In this document: in pieces, positions 9,494 to 18,429 of the stretch
Layout of the letters: each line of letters starts with the position of its first letter
Position numbering within the stretch: position 1 is the first letter of the stretch
NCBI GenBank assembly: GCA_041658205.1
Contig: JBBAAO010000002.1
Span: 124,001 to 188,000 of the forward strand
Direction: 5' to 3'
Source of the DNA: Bacteroidota bacterium
GTDB lineage: Bacteria > Bacteroidota > Ignavibacteria > UBA10030 > UBA8401
DNA length: 64,000 nt
Notes under the pieces: generated by a model
Seen by the model: only the letters and a program-made list of their open reading frames with translations
What the model was told of the DNA's origin: nothing
Databases searched by the model: none
Position numbers and translations under genes: made by a program

Positions 9494-10762
9494 TTATTCT
9501 TTCGAATTCAGCCGTAACTTTAAAATATAGGTGGGCTGCATTTTCTCCGTCGGGAAAATATTTCCCTGCGCATCAAAGTTTTGTAATTGACTATTCGCAA
9601 TAAAGTAGAATTCGTCATCGACAATTGTTCCGGTGGTGGGAACATTGTACAATGGATTTTGGGATTCCAATACAGTAGATTTTGTTACGGCATCCATCTG
9701 CTTATTTAATTCAAACTTCATGATGCGTGATTGTGGTCCGGCGCCGTTCTGCACAGCAATTAAATTGTTTTCGTAAAAGTAGAGACCGTCAATCCCCGTT
9801 AATGTTGTATTCGGTTTTGCCTGCATCATAACGCTCTGAGTGTCGGCAATGGTTATTCGACTGATTCCAGCCCAATGTGCGACGAATAGATATTGTTGAT
9901 CTGCCGATGCCGTAATACCGTTAGGATAGAACATCCAATCCCAATGATAGAATGGTTCAAACGTTTCAGTTTCCTTATTGATTTTATAGATTGTCTCCGT
10001 TTCACTATCGGTGATAAATATCGAACCGTTCACAATCACAAGATCATTAAAGAGATGTTTTAAAGTATCTTGTAACATATATTTTTTCAACAGCTTCCGG
10101 GAATCAAGTTCGTACTGATAAACCGCTGATTTTCCAAAATCTTCCTTACTCATTGTTCGTGCAGGCGGAGTGTTCATTACGCCTAATACCCACAAATGAT
10201 TTCGTGCGGCATCCACTTTCATTCCCAGCGTACTGTAGAGTCCATCCTGCCCTTCGCCGACAAAATCGTATGATGTTCCGTCCAAATTGATTCCAACAAT
10301 TTTACGTTTGTAAATACTGCTCACATAGAATTTTTGCTGACGCGGATCGTATGCCATTCCCTCTGGAATAAGATCTTTTTCCTTCAACGAAAATGCGTAG
10401 TTGCTTGCGGTAAGCTTGGAAAATTGTTTTGCCTTCGCTGCTATCTGTTTAAATTTTCCCTGCTTCCATAGTGGGGAGAAGGAAGTATCGTTTTCCACAT
10501 TGAAATCGAAACCGATATCGGCAACACTTTGCAGCAAATTGGTTGCCCGGATCTGCCGGCCGACCGTGACGCATGCGCGCGCATAGTTTATCGTGAACTC
10601 AAGATTGAACGGCGCAAGTGTGTATGCTTGTTCGGCAAGATAAAAATATCCGGCGGTGTCTTTTTCCTGCAGACGCTGTTTGGAAAGATAATACGCTTCG
10701 AACGGATTTTGCGCTGATGCAATTGTTGTGCAGGCGGTGATGAAGATAATAATGTTTCGCAT
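9494..10762 (-). CDS. Exported TPR-plus-beta-propeller protein (SMP-30/NHL-like)
   Basis: About 422 residues from the ATG at 10762, which has a GGGGA ribosome site about 11 bases upstream on the minus strand; a GTG 27 bases further out is less likely. A signal peptide (MRNIIIFITACTTIASAQ) is followed by a helical TPR-like region to about residue 110, then a six-bladed propeller like SMP-30/gluconolactonase proteins (LIPEGMAYDPRQQKFYVSS, NGITASADQQYLFVAHW). It probably binds a sugar lactone or acts as an extracytoplasmic sensor; no reaction can be assigned. The transporter gene ends 20 bases upstream, so they may share a transcript. Confidence 0.8.
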   Translation of the reverse strand: MRNIIIFITACTTIASAQNPFEAYYLSKQRLQEKDTAGYFYLAEQAYTLAPFNLEFTINYARACVTVGRQIRATNLLQSVADIGFDFNVENDTSFSPLWKQGKFKQIAAKAKQFSKLTASNYAFSLKEKDLIPEGMAYDPRQQKFYVSSIYKRKIVGINLDGTSYDFVGEGQDGLYSTLGMKVDAARNHLWVLGVMNTPPARTMSKEDFGKSAVYQYELDSRKLLKKYMLQDTLKHLFNDLVIVNGSIFITDSETETIYKINKETETFEPFYHWDWMFYPNGITASADQQYLFVAHWAGISRITIADTQSVMMQAKPNTTLTGIDGLYFYENNLIAVQNGAGPQSRIMKFELNKQMDAVTKSTVLESQNPLYNVPTTGTIVDDEFYFIANSQLQNFDAQGNIFPTEKMQPTYILKLRLNSKE

Positions 10763-10782
10763 AAAAACGTTCCCCAAAAAAG

Positions 10783-12438
10783 TTACCACAATGCCGTTAC
10801 TAACATCTGTGCAAGAATAATCTTCGTGATCATCGATGCAGGATAGACCATCGCATAATACATATTCGGCTGATCGTTCTGCGCTTGCTGATTTGCGTAC
10901 GCAAGAGCCGCCGGTTGTGTTGATAATGCGCTTGCCACCCCCATGACAGCGGACATTGGAAGATGAAGATATTTATATCCTATGGATAATGTCAAGAACG
11001 AAATTATCGTTGTCAACATTGCCCCCGCAGCCATTACGACAATCCCCTCTGATTGAAATGTGGAGCCGAATCCTTGCCCTGCTTTTACGCCTATTCCCGC
11101 AAGAAAAAAGACCAATCCAATCTGCCGAAGCACAAGATTTGCGCTGAACGGCATTGTCCATGTAATGGATCCGGATCGCTGTAACCTGCCAAGAATCAAC
11201 GCCACAATCAACGGACCGCCGGCAAAACCCAATTTAAACGTTGAGCCATTTGGAAGCGGGATGGGAATCATCCCGACAAACACTCCAATCACAATACCAA
11301 GTGAAATAGAAAGAAAATCGGTCTCGGAAATAGATTTCATTGAATCTCCGAAAAATTTTGTAATCCGCTGGATATTTTCGTGTCGTGTTACCACGCGGAC
11401 ACGATCGCCGAGTTCAAGAATGGTATCGGGAGAAGGAACGAAATCTACATCGCCGCGGCGGAGCCGAGTAATAGTAGCCCCATATTCATTTTCAAGATGA
11501 AGGTCGTTGATCTGTTTCCCGACAACAAGTTCGTTTGAAACAAACATGCGGCGGTATTCAAATCCGGCATGATCCAACGTTAGTTGTTCGTTCGCCGTTT
11601 CGCCGAGTACAATCTGAGCCCGCTGTAACGAATCTGCCGTACCGACCGCTGCAATCAAGTCCTGTTTTTCAAAAACAGTATCAGGAAGAATGATGTTTAC
11701 CGTATTGCCGCGCTTAAACCGACTGAGAACAAAACGGCGGTGTTCAATCAGGTTCAGTATATCCTCAGCTCGTTTTCCAATAACGGCAGGATTCGTTACA
11801 AGAAACGTTTGTGTTTGAATGGAACTGACACCCGTTTCTTTTGATCGTTCCGATTCTTCTTTCACAAAATCGATTTTGTACCATTTTGTAAACACATAAA
11901 ACCAGAGAATCACCCCAAGCACACCGAACGGATACGTTAAACCGTATGTAATGACGGGAGCGTTCAATAATGCTTCCCGCAGTTCTGCCGGATATTGTGC
12001 TGTGTATGATTTCACCACTTCAACGGAGGCGGCCAATGCCGGTGTATTTGTCAGTGCTCCGCAAAAAATACCGACAGCATGCGGAGTGTCGAAACCAAAT
12101 AATTGTGCAAACACGGCAGCAAGACCTGCACCGGCGATAAGAACGAGCACAACAAAAAGATTTGCGCGAAGGCTTTTTTTGTTAAAGGATGCAAAAAAAC
12201 TGGGCCCGGATTGCAGTCCGATAGAATAAACGAACAACACAAGACCGACAATATAGATTTCCTCCGGCAGCATGAGCCGCTTGTCAATGGCGCCGAACGT
12301 AATGCCGACAAACAGCACAGCCGCAACACCAAGATTGAATCCGTAAATTTTGATCTGACCGAAGAGATATCCAATACCGATAACAGAGAATAAAAGGAGT
12401 AATTTATTTACAGTAAGAAGGGAGACAAGTGATTCCAT
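10783..12438 (-). CDS. AspT/YidE/YbjL-type antiporter with two RCK_C domains
   Basis: 551-residue inner-membrane carrier of the aspartate-alanine exchanger family. Layout: an N-terminal membrane module of five or six helices (residues 1-185), two cytoplasmic TrkA_C/RCK_C regulatory domains (about 205-280 and 295-365; GKRAEDILNL and GKQINDLHLENEYG), then a second membrane module (about 375-551). This two-module arrangement is exactly that of AspT, YidE and YbjL. The substrate is unknown; family members move carboxylates or amino acids. The ATG at 12438 is well placed. Two perfect palindromes occur upstream in the 275-base divergent region shared with the cupin gene. Confidence 0.9.
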   Translation of the reverse strand: MESLVSLLTVNKLLLLFSVIGIGYLFGQIKIYGFNLGVAAVLFVGITFGAIDKRLMLPEEIYIVGLVLFVYSIGLQSGPSFFASFNKKSLRANLFVVLVLIAGAGLAAVFAQLFGFDTPHAVGIFCGALTNTPALAASVEVVKSYTAQYPAELREALLNAPVITYGLTYPFGVLGVILWFYVFTKWYKIDFVKEESERSKETGVSSIQTQTFLVTNPAVIGKRAEDILNLIEHRRFVLSRFKRGNTVNIILPDTVFEKQDLIAAVGTADSLQRAQIVLGETANEQLTLDHAGFEYRRMFVSNELVVGKQINDLHLENEYGATITRLRRGDVDFVPSPDTILELGDRVRVVTRHENIQRITKFFGDSMKSISETDFLSISLGIVIGVFVGMIPIPLPNGSTFKLGFAGGPLIVALILGRLQRSGSITWTMPFSANLVLRQIGLVFFLAGIGVKAGQGFGSTFQSEGIVVMAAGAMLTTIISFLTLSIGYKYLHLPMSAVMGVASALSTQPAALAYANQQAQNDQPNMYYAMVYPASMITKIILAQMLVTALW

Positions 12439-12537
12439 AATAAATAATCAATAAACAGATGAAGAGTAAACCAATATACAGTCCTAAGGTACGGAGATTT
12501 GAAGAGAAATAATAGGTTGATTTAGATTGCGGAATAT

Positions 12538-12551
12538 TATGGTGCACCATA
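12538..12551. promoter_or_regulatory. 14-base palindrome, operator candidate upstream of the antiporter gene
   Basis: Perfect palindrome tatggtgcaccata about 100 bases upstream of the antiporter start. Symmetry suggests a dimeric regulator site; nothing links it to a particular protein. Confidence 0.3.
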
Positions 12552-12653
12552 GAGAAAGAAGACATGCATACTTTGCAAATGGTATAAATAATTCTTTATC
12601 ATTACTCTGATTTTATTATTTTATACAGTATACAATTTCCATCAATACTTATG

Positions 12654-12669
12654 TTGTTCAGTTGAACAA
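12654..12669. promoter_or_regulatory. 16-base inverted repeat upstream of the cupin gene
   Basis: ttgttca-gt-tgaacaa, a perfect inverted repeat 44 bases before the cupin ATG. It could be an operator overlapping the promoter; no regulator is identified. Confidence 0.35.
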
Positions 12670-12713
12670 TACTATGATCGAAAAGACTATTTGATCGTTA
12701 CGCAAGGATTACG

Positions 12714-13142
12714 ATGAAAAATATTTTTATTGCTTTGTTTATAGTATTGTTCTCAACAATTCTTTGGAGCCAAGACAGCAACGGTATTCAAACCAAAGTA
12801 TTGTCAAAATCAGTAGTGAGCTGGGATGGTAAAAATTTGCCGAATTATAAACCCGGAACACCCGAAATTACAATTCTCAAAATAACAATCCCGCCCGGGG
12901 CACAGCTTCCAATACATAAACATCCGGTGATCAACGCGGGCGTATTGTTGAGAGGTGAATTAACTGTTGTTACCGAAGAGAAAGACACGCTTCACTTAAA
13001 AGCGGGGGAATCGCTGATTGAAGTTGTTAATACGTGGCACTACGGAAAAAATGAAGGGCGCATTACTGCGGAAATCCTGGTTTTTTACGCGGGAACCCAA
13101 GATGCCCCGATAACAATTAAAAAAGAAGATCAAACTAAGTAA
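12714..13142 (+). CDS. Exported cupin-domain protein
   Basis: Small single-domain cupin of 142 residues with a signal peptide (MKNIFIALFIVLFSTILWSQ). Cupin motif 1 is seen as PIHKHPVINAGVLLRGELTV, with histidines and the downstream GELTV strand, and motif 2 as AGESLIEVVNTWHYGKN with a third histidine; together these form a metal site. Members of this group are annotated only as cupins; the exported location suggests binding or oxidation of a small periplasmic ligand. It begins a run of AT-rich accessory genes. No operon partner is evident. Confidence 0.85.
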   Translation: MKNIFIALFIVLFSTILWSQDSNGIQTKVLSKSVVSWDGKNLPNYKPGTPEITILKITIPPGAQLPIHKHPVINAGVLLRGELTVVTEEKDTLHLKAGESLIEVVNTWHYGKNEGRITAEILVFYAGTQDAPITIKKEDQTK

Positions 13143-13294
13143 CTATACGCTTTATAAGGTATTGTAATTCTTCTTCTTCCCAAACGCTTTTTGGGAACGC
13201 ACATTGTTTGAAACTCCGTTTCATTAATTGCAAAGTTGAACTTCTCAAAGCATATGTTCGCAATCCCTATGGAATCACGTCGTGACGGGACGTT

Positions 13295-13314
13295 GGGTCT
13301 ACGACCTCGTAGAG
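13295..13314. repeat. Copy of a dispersed palindromic element
   Basis: The 20 bases gggtctacgacctcgtagag are the exact reverse complement of 26473-26492. The core ctacga-gg-tcgtag forms a hairpin. It lies in the 261-base gap between the cupin and esterase genes, which otherwise holds no gene. Confidence 0.6.
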
Positions 13315-13403
13315 GAACAAGAAGAAAAAGAAAAAAGTAATCATTAAAAATCACATTCACGAAATCTTTACGATCCCCAGAATGTCTAATAGGAATAAAA
13401 ACC

Positions 13404-14585
13404 ATGATGAGAAAATTTATATTTTATTTTATAATCTTCTTTTTTGTAGCAAAATGTTATGGACAACATGATGAATCAAAGGCAGCCGACTACACACTGC
13501 CGGACGTTTTAAAAACTATTGACGGGCAAATTGTAAACACGGTATCAGTTTGGGAAAACAAGAGAAGAACGGAAGTATTGACATTGTTTGAAAACAATAT
13601 TTACGGACAAACATTGAAAAGCTATGACAGCATTAAATTTACGCTTACGAATAATGTAGAAAACGCCCTGAATGGAAAGGCACGTTTAAAAGAAGTGATT
13701 ATTACTGTATGGAAATCAAATAAGCACGTAGCCATTCCTCTTACCGTAGTTATACCTAATAACAGTAAAAAACCATCACCTCTTTTTTTGGTGATCAATA
13801 ATGGGAATAAAAATAATACGGACTCTACCGAAAAAAGTAAAAGTGATTTTGGGCCTGTTGAAATGGTTATTGATAGTGGATACGCTATTGCAGCGGTTTA
13901 TACCGGTAATGCCGCACCCGATAATAAAGAAACATACCAAAATGGTGTTTTACAATTATATCCCGATCAGTTAAATGCCGACAACGGAATAAAAGCAATT
14001 GGCGCCTGGGCATGGGCTGCCAGCAGGGCAATGGATTATTTTAAAACTGATAACGATGTTGATTTCACTAAAGTCGGTGTGGTCGGTCATTCTCGCGGAG
14101 GAAAGACATCCTTATGGGCAGGTGCGCAGGATCAGCGTTTTGCCATGGTATTTTCCAGCTGTTCGGGTAGTACCGGTGCTGCGTTGGCAAGAAATCAATC
14201 CGGCGAAACGGTGAAAGCCATCAATACAGGATTCCCTCATTGGTTTAACAACAATTATAAAAAATATAATAATGATGTAAATACTTTACCGGTGGATCAA
14301 CACATGTTGATAGCACTCATTGCACCAAGACCTGTCTACACAACATCTGCCACACAAGATAAGTGGGCTGATCCTGTTGGCTCATATCTTTCTATGGTGA
14401 ACGCACAAAAAGTATATGCTTTGTATGGGAAACAATCAGCACTTACTCCTGACCAACCACCGCCGAACACTCCAATTCTTCATTCAGTGTTGGGATATCA
14501 TATCAGGGAAGGTGGTCATGCTTTAACGGAGTATGATTGGGGAATTTTTATCCGCTTTGCTAATTTTCATTATTTTCAGAAATAA
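13404..14585 (+). CDS. Exported alpha/beta hydrolase, CE15 glucuronoyl-esterase-like
   Basis: 393-residue secreted esterase with signal peptide (KFIFYFIIFFFVAKCYG). The nucleophile motif GHSRGGKTSLWAGAQD places the serine at S230 and matches the GxSRxGK signature of carbohydrate esterase family 15; the catalytic histidine is H372 in REGGHALTEYDW. Family members cleave ester links between lignin alcohols and glucuronic acid on xylan, or related acyl esters. The paired ATGs at 13404/13407 are equivalent. No other plant-polysaccharide genes surround it, so it looks like an isolated acquisition. The substrate assignment within CE15-like enzymes is uncertain. Confidence 0.85.
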   Translation: MMRKFIFYFIIFFFVAKCYGQHDESKAADYTLPDVLKTIDGQIVNTVSVWENKRRTEVLTLFENNIYGQTLKSYDSIKFTLTNNVENALNGKARLKEVIITVWKSNKHVAIPLTVVIPNNSKKPSPLFLVINNGNKNNTDSTEKSKSDFGPVEMVIDSGYAIAAVYTGNAAPDNKETYQNGVLQLYPDQLNADNGIKAIGAWAWAASRAMDYFKTDNDVDFTKVGVVGHSRGGKTSLWAGAQDQRFAMVFSSCSGSTGAALARNQSGETVKAINTGFPHWFNNNYKKYNNDVNTLPVDQHMLIALIAPRPVYTTSATQDKWADPVGSYLSMVNAQKVYALYGKQSALTPDQPPPNTPILHSVLGYHIREGGHALTEYDWGIFIRFANFHYFQK

Positions 14586-14695
14586 TATTTAGAAATATTA
14601 TTTCTTTTTTTGCAGCAACCGGCAATCCTGTTTCGGTCGTATTTTCGAAATATACATCAGAAAGGAAGAAGCAATACGTATAATGGTTTGCGTTC

Positions 14696-15175
14696 TTATT
14701 TAGGTCTTATCGGTATCCATATTTCTTCTTCTGATGTCAAATCATTGTTTTTATACTTTTCTCCAAGTATTTCAAAATGTGGTTTGTTATCTAGTGAATA
14801 GTTTGAACTCGGTAACCAAGTTCCATAAATGTATTGGAATATTTTAGTATCGGTGCTTAAACCTTTGTAATAGAAAACTGCATACAGTCCTCCAGTCAAC
14901 GTATATGTTTCCATTTCATTCGGAACCGTGTCAAAGTCGGCAACTTCAACTGCCGCCCACTTTTGAAATTCTTCTTTGAGATTAGAAAAGGAAAAGTCAA
15001 ACGATTGAGGATACACTTGCATTGAAAACAATTCAGTCGTTAAGTTGTTTTTAATTTCCCTTCGTCTTGGCATAAAGGATTGCCAAAGTTTAAAAGTCTG
15101 ATTATCTGCAAATGTCATTGTCAATTGCTTGCCGACTAATTTCTTTTCGGGTAAAGTTTTTATTGTTGGTTGCAT
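14696..15175 (-). CDS. GyrI-like small-molecule-binding domain protein
   Basis: Stand-alone effector-binding domain of 159 residues. Characteristic blocks are GGLYAVFYYKG, then FQYIYGTWLPSSNY, and the C-terminal HFEILGEKY...EEEIWIPI, all typical of GyrI/SbmC-like and AraC-type effector-binding folds. Such proteins bind hydrophobic or amphipathic compounds and some inhibit gyrase or hydrolyse cyclopropanes. There is no DNA-binding domain. It is followed on the same strand by a decayed pentapeptide-repeat gene, another family associated with gyrase protection, which is a suggestive but unproven link. Confidence 0.82.
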   Translation of the reverse strand: MQPTIKTLPEKKLVGKQLTMTFADNQTFKLWQSFMPRRREIKNNLTTELFSMQVYPQSFDFSFSNLKEEFQKWAAVEVADFDTVPNEMETYTLTGGLYAVFYYKGLSTDTKIFQYIYGTWLPSSNYSLDNKPHFEILGEKYKNNDLTSEEEIWIPIRPK

Positions 15176-15184
15176 ATTATGATT

Positions 15185-15297
15185 CTATTTCAACATCGTA
15201 TCTGTCAAGTCGCGCTTGTCAAAAACCGAATTTGTCAAATCACATTCGGTAAAGTCCACCTATTATTGTAGTCGTCTTTGTCGATTTGCTTTGCCAT
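15185..15297 (-). pseudogene. Remnant of a pentapeptide-repeat protein gene
   Basis: Read on the minus strand, the ATG at 15297 gives MAKQIDKDDYNN and then soon stops; a second frame gives VDFTECDLTNSVFDKRDLTD followed by TMLK and a stop at 15185. The second segment shows the A(D/N)LxX-like five-residue periodicity of pentapeptide-repeat (Qnr/McbG-type) proteins. Most of the gene must have been lost in an internal deletion that also shifts the frame. It sits directly upstream of the GyrI-like gene. Confidence 0.6.
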
Positions 15298-15323
15298 CTG
15301 TTACGCGCGCGTCTAACATTTGT

Positions 15324-15950
15324 TTAATGAGCCGTATTTCTTTGACGTTCAATTGCATCAGCCATTAGCGCTGAGCTTAACTCGCCGCTTAATCGTAGTT
15401 CTTTAATAATACTTTTAAAATCTTCCTCATTTCTGTTTTGACTAAGTTTAAATGCCGCTTCGGTTTTATCTATACTGATTTCAAAACCAACTATTCCGTT
15501 CATTTGTTTTTGAACAGATTCCGGCAACGTGTCCAATGAAACCGGTTGCGCAGATTTCCGCTCATATCGATTCGTTAAACGCCTTACAGATTCCCAAAGT
15601 TTTTCACCTTCGATTATTTTTATTTTACCGGTTATGTGAACGCTTAAATAATTCCACGTTGGCGCGTTGGGATGATTATACCATGACGACGAAATATAAT
15701 GATGAACCGGTGAGAGGAAAATGACCAAAACATTTTCATTTTTTTCAAAATCTCTCCATTGGGGGTTAACTTTAGAAATGTGTCCCCATAAAACTTTTTC
15801 ACCATTATCATTAATTTCCAGTTCAATCGGAATATGTGTCCCTACCGGAAATATGGATCCTTTTGAAATAATGGTTGCAAGTCCGTTTTCTTTTATAAAT
15901 TGCTCAATGATGGTATTATCTGTAATCTCAAAATGTTTTGGGATGTGCAT
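15324..15950 (-). CDS. PaiB-type FMN-binding transcriptional regulator family protein
   Basis: 208-residue protein of the PaiB family, a split-barrel flavin-binding fold first described as a negative regulator of protease and sporulation genes in Bacillus. It begins MHIPKHFEITD, has GLATIISKG, then HISKVNPQWRDFE and the signature WYNHPNAPTWNYLSVHITG, with a C-terminal helical segment (LMADAIERQRN). Actual activity (regulator or FMN oxidoreductase) is unclear. Only 3 bases separate its start from the stop of the DUF1203 gene, so the two are co-transcribed. Confidence 0.9.
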   Translation of the reverse strand: MHIPKHFEITDNTIIEQFIKENGLATIISKGSIFPVGTHIPIELEINDNGEKVLWGHISKVNPQWRDFEKNENVLVIFLSPVHHYISSSWYNHPNAPTWNYLSVHITGKIKIIEGEKLWESVRRLTNRYERKSAQPVSLDTLPESVQKQMNGIVGFEISIDKTEAAFKLSQNRNEEDFKSIIKELRLSGELSSALMADAIERQRNTAH

Positions 15951-15953
15951 ACA

Positions 15954-16433
15954 TTATACTCTTTCAATTTTACAGATGTAACAGCCTGCCTCAGCATTTC
16001 GCGCATGAAGATATTCCACTTCTGAATGGTTTTCAAAAATTGTCGGTATCAACATATCAACATCATTGTTGCCTACTAATTTTGTAAAAACCATTTTTTG
16101 CTCTTTGGAATAACCTATCAATGATAGCGGGAAATTTTCTTTGTCTGCTTTTATTTCCGGTGGAAAATTATAGATATCCGAATATGCTTCTACTTCTTCT
16201 TTATGAATAAATATTGGCCCGGACTGATTGAATGCGTTGTCAACCGAAAAAGGAGAATGTCCAATCAATAATCTTTTATCTTTACCAACACTGAATGGTT
16301 TCAATGAAACCCTGCATGGCCCCCTGCCTGTTGCAACTTGTTCAACAACATCGTGGCCAAAATCATCTTTACCACGTTGACGAATTTTATTTGCGTATTC
16401 TTTGCTTAAAGGAACGATTTTATAATTTTTCAT
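15954..16433 (-). CDS. DUF1203 family protein
   Basis: 159-residue soluble protein from the ATG at 16433. A longer reading frame starting at 16523 would overlap the end of the preceding gene and adds a low-complexity leader, so it was rejected. Conserved-looking blocks are GRGPCRVSLKPF, PFSVDNAFNQSGPIFIH and the C-terminal HARNAEAGCYICKIERV, the pattern of DUF1203 proteins of unknown function. It lies between the Ada-like repair gene and paiB on the same strand. Confidence 0.85.
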   Translation of the reverse strand: MKNYKIVPLSKEYANKIRQRGKDDFGHDVVEQVATGRGPCRVSLKPFSVGKDKRLLIGHSPFSVDNAFNQSGPIFIHKEEVEAYSDIYNFPPEIKADKENFPLSLIGYSKEQKMVFTKLVGNNDVDMLIPTIFENHSEVEYLHARNAEAGCYICKIERV

Positions 16434-16486
16434 AAATGTAATTGTTAGTGTATGGTTAATGGTAAATAATTTATGGTGAAGCTTAC

Positions 16487-17320
16487 TTAATCTTTTCTGG
16501 AAGATAGTTGGGCGGCCTCCCATCCAAAAATGGCTGTCTTACGGTTGCTGCCCCAGTGATAATCTCCGATAACGCCAGATGATCTAATTACACGGTGACA
16601 TGGAATTAAAAAGGCCACCGGATTATTTCCGATTGCAGTACCAACGGCTCGTGAAGCATTACGATTTTGAATTCTATCGGCAATTGCACCATATGTAGAA
16701 ACATTTCCAAAAGGAATCTGCAAAAGCGATTGCCAGACTTTTAGTTGAAACGGACTCCCTTTCAAATGCAGTTTTACTTTTTTCAGATCATTCCAATCGC
16801 CGGCAAAAAAGCGTAAGGCATCTTGTTGTATAAAATCGGTCTTTTGAGAAAAATGAGCATTGGAAAAAAAAGATTTTAGATTTTGTATTCCCAGTTTTTC
16901 TTCTGGTACAAAGGAAAGATGGCAAATTCCTTTCTCTGTTGATGCTATAATAATATTGCCAAACAGAGTTTGTGCAAAACTATAATTGATATTTAACAAT
17001 TTGCCTCCATTTTTATATTCGCCCGGCGTCATTCCTTCGATATTGATAAATAGATCGTGAAGTCTGCCTGTGCCGGACAAACCTGTTTCAAAACTTACAT
17101 CTGCAAGTGATAAATTCTCTTTTAATAAATATTTTGCATATTCAACGCTGATAAATTGAAGAAATTTCTTAGGGCTAACTCCTGCCCAACCTTTAAACAA
17201 CCGTTGAAAATGAAACGGGCTTAAATGCACCTGTTTTGCAATTTCGTCTAAATCGGGCTGTTCTTTGAAATTTTCTTTCAAATACCCGATTGCTTTTTCT
17301 ATTCTTTCATAGTCGGTCAT
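16487..17320 (-). CDS. Ada-like AraC/O6-methylguanine-DNA methyltransferase fusion
   Basis: Two-domain DNA alkylation response protein of 277 residues. Residues about 5-100 are an AraC-type helix-turn-helix (LDEIAKQVHLSPFHFQRLFK, then GMTPGEYK), and the C-terminal half is the methyltransferase with acceptor cysteine C241 in PCHRVI. The zinc-binding N-terminal phosphotriester domain of full Ada is absent, as in many Bacteroidota homologs. It transfers methyl groups from O6-methylguanine to itself and may activate transcription. The ATG at 17320 (MTDYERIEKAIGYL) is preferred over an upstream frame start at 17413 because it matches the normal start of the HTH domain. Confidence 0.93.
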   Translation of the reverse strand: MTDYERIEKAIGYLKENFKEQPDLDEIAKQVHLSPFHFQRLFKGWAGVSPKKFLQFISVEYAKYLLKENLSLADVSFETGLSGTGRLHDLFINIEGMTPGEYKNGGKLLNINYSFAQTLFGNIIIASTEKGICHLSFVPEEKLGIQNLKSFFSNAHFSQKTDFIQQDALRFFAGDWNDLKKVKLHLKGSPFQLKVWQSLLQIPFGNVSTYGAIADRIQNRNASRAVGTAIGNNPVAFLIPCHRVIRSSGVIGDYHWGSNRKTAIFGWEAAQLSSRKD

Positions 17321-17580
17321 AACAATACAAAGATATGATGCGTAACGATCAATTAAAACCCGATTCTTGCTATTCTTGAGAAGAAAATAGTTTATGCCAA
17401 ATTTTATTGACAACCCCTCGCTGAATTTCCATTTGTTGGGGATAACAATGGCAAAACGAAACCTGATTTTTGCTATCGTTTATAAAGAGTAAAATAACTG
17501 GCTGTTAATGGGGTTCCGATTAGTAAAGAGTTTTTTATTTCTTTACTAATCATATTATTCGAGGGGTAAAAACAACAATA

Positions 17581-17605
17581 ACCCAAACACCGAACGTGTT
17601 TGGGT
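17581..17605. terminator. Hairpin at the end of the methyltransferase gene
   Basis: acccaaacac (17581-17590) and its perfect complement (17596-17605) form a 10-base stem with loop cgaac, overlapping the stop of the minus-strand methyltransferase gene by one base. The following T-tract is weak. Confidence 0.6.
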
Positions 17606-18414
17606 TATCTCTTCTCTGCCGCAACAAGTAATCCCGTTCCGGTAGTGTTCGTAGAGTTAAAATCAATCCACATCAAAATAAGTGAGAACCAGAGTGTTAA
17701 AAGATAATAGAAGGGAAGAACAATAAAGAACGCTTTGCTTGCGTTCACCATCAGCATAGGATATTTCACAACAAATCTCCAGGCAATCGTGCCGATCGGT
17801 CCGTACGCATATCGTGTATAGAGAACAGTAAATCCGGCATTCGATAATTTCGTTGTAATATCCTCAACGGAATAACCGTCCCGCGCATGTTCCTCTACAA
17901 AACTTTTTTCTCCTTCTTCATGAACATCCGAGCCGCCGAGGTTTGAAGGAGTGTTAATAAGAACGATGCCTCCCTTTTTCAAGGCTTGGTGAAAGTTCTT
18001 AAATACCTGTACATCGTCCGGAATATGTTCCATCACGTCGACCGAAAGAATAAAATCAAATCTGTCTGTATGTGTCGGAATAGTAAGATCTTCTATCCCA
18101 AAATTCACATTGGTAATATTGTCGGCGGAAAAAAAACGTTTGCAGTCAGCGATATAATCTTCTTTGACATCAATCGCGTGAATGGATACATCGCGAAATT
18201 TTTTGGCAATGTAATAGGAATATTGTCCGAATCCGGATCCGGCATCGAAAATCAACTTCGGAGCTTGTTTTCCGGAGAGAAACTCACGCAGCGCCCGTTT
18301 AACGTACCACGATCGGAGAAACAACAATCCCAACAGAAAGTAAAATACTTTTCGTAAAAACGGAGTGTTGCGAACAACGTTGCCGATAGAGTCTTTTATT
18401 GGATCGTATTGCAT
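17605..18414 (-). CDS. Class I SAM-dependent methyltransferase with C-terminal membrane segment
   Basis: 269 residues. The SAM-binding motif I is FDAGSGFGQYSYY, followed by the acidic loop HAIDVKEDY and motif IV LSVDVMEHIPDD, as in small-molecule methyltransferases. The N-terminus (FLRKVFYFLLGLLFLRSW) and the C-terminus (about residues 215-250, very hydrophobic) suggest membrane association, fitting a polyprenyl-linked or glycan substrate. It is 15 bases downstream of the GT4 gene and belongs to a surface-polysaccharide cluster. The acceptor is unknown. Confidence 0.87.
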   Translation of the reverse strand: MQYDPIKDSIGNVVRNTPFLRKVFYFLLGLLFLRSWYVKRALREFLSGKQAPKLIFDAGSGFGQYSYYIAKKFRDVSIHAIDVKEDYIADCKRFFSADNITNVNFGIEDLTIPTHTDRFDFILSVDVMEHIPDDVQVFKNFHQALKKGGIVLINTPSNLGGSDVHEEGEKSFVEEHARDGYSVEDITTKLSNAGFTVLYTRYAYGPIGTIAWRFVVKYPMLMVNASKAFFIVLPFYYLLTLWFSLILMWIDFNSTNTTGTGLLVAAEKR

Positions 18415-18429
18415 AATCGTATTTTGTTT

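Noticed and set aside
16434..16523. N-terminal extension of the DUF1203 protein
   Set aside because: It would overlap the end of the Ada-like gene and has a low-complexity sequence unlike the family start.
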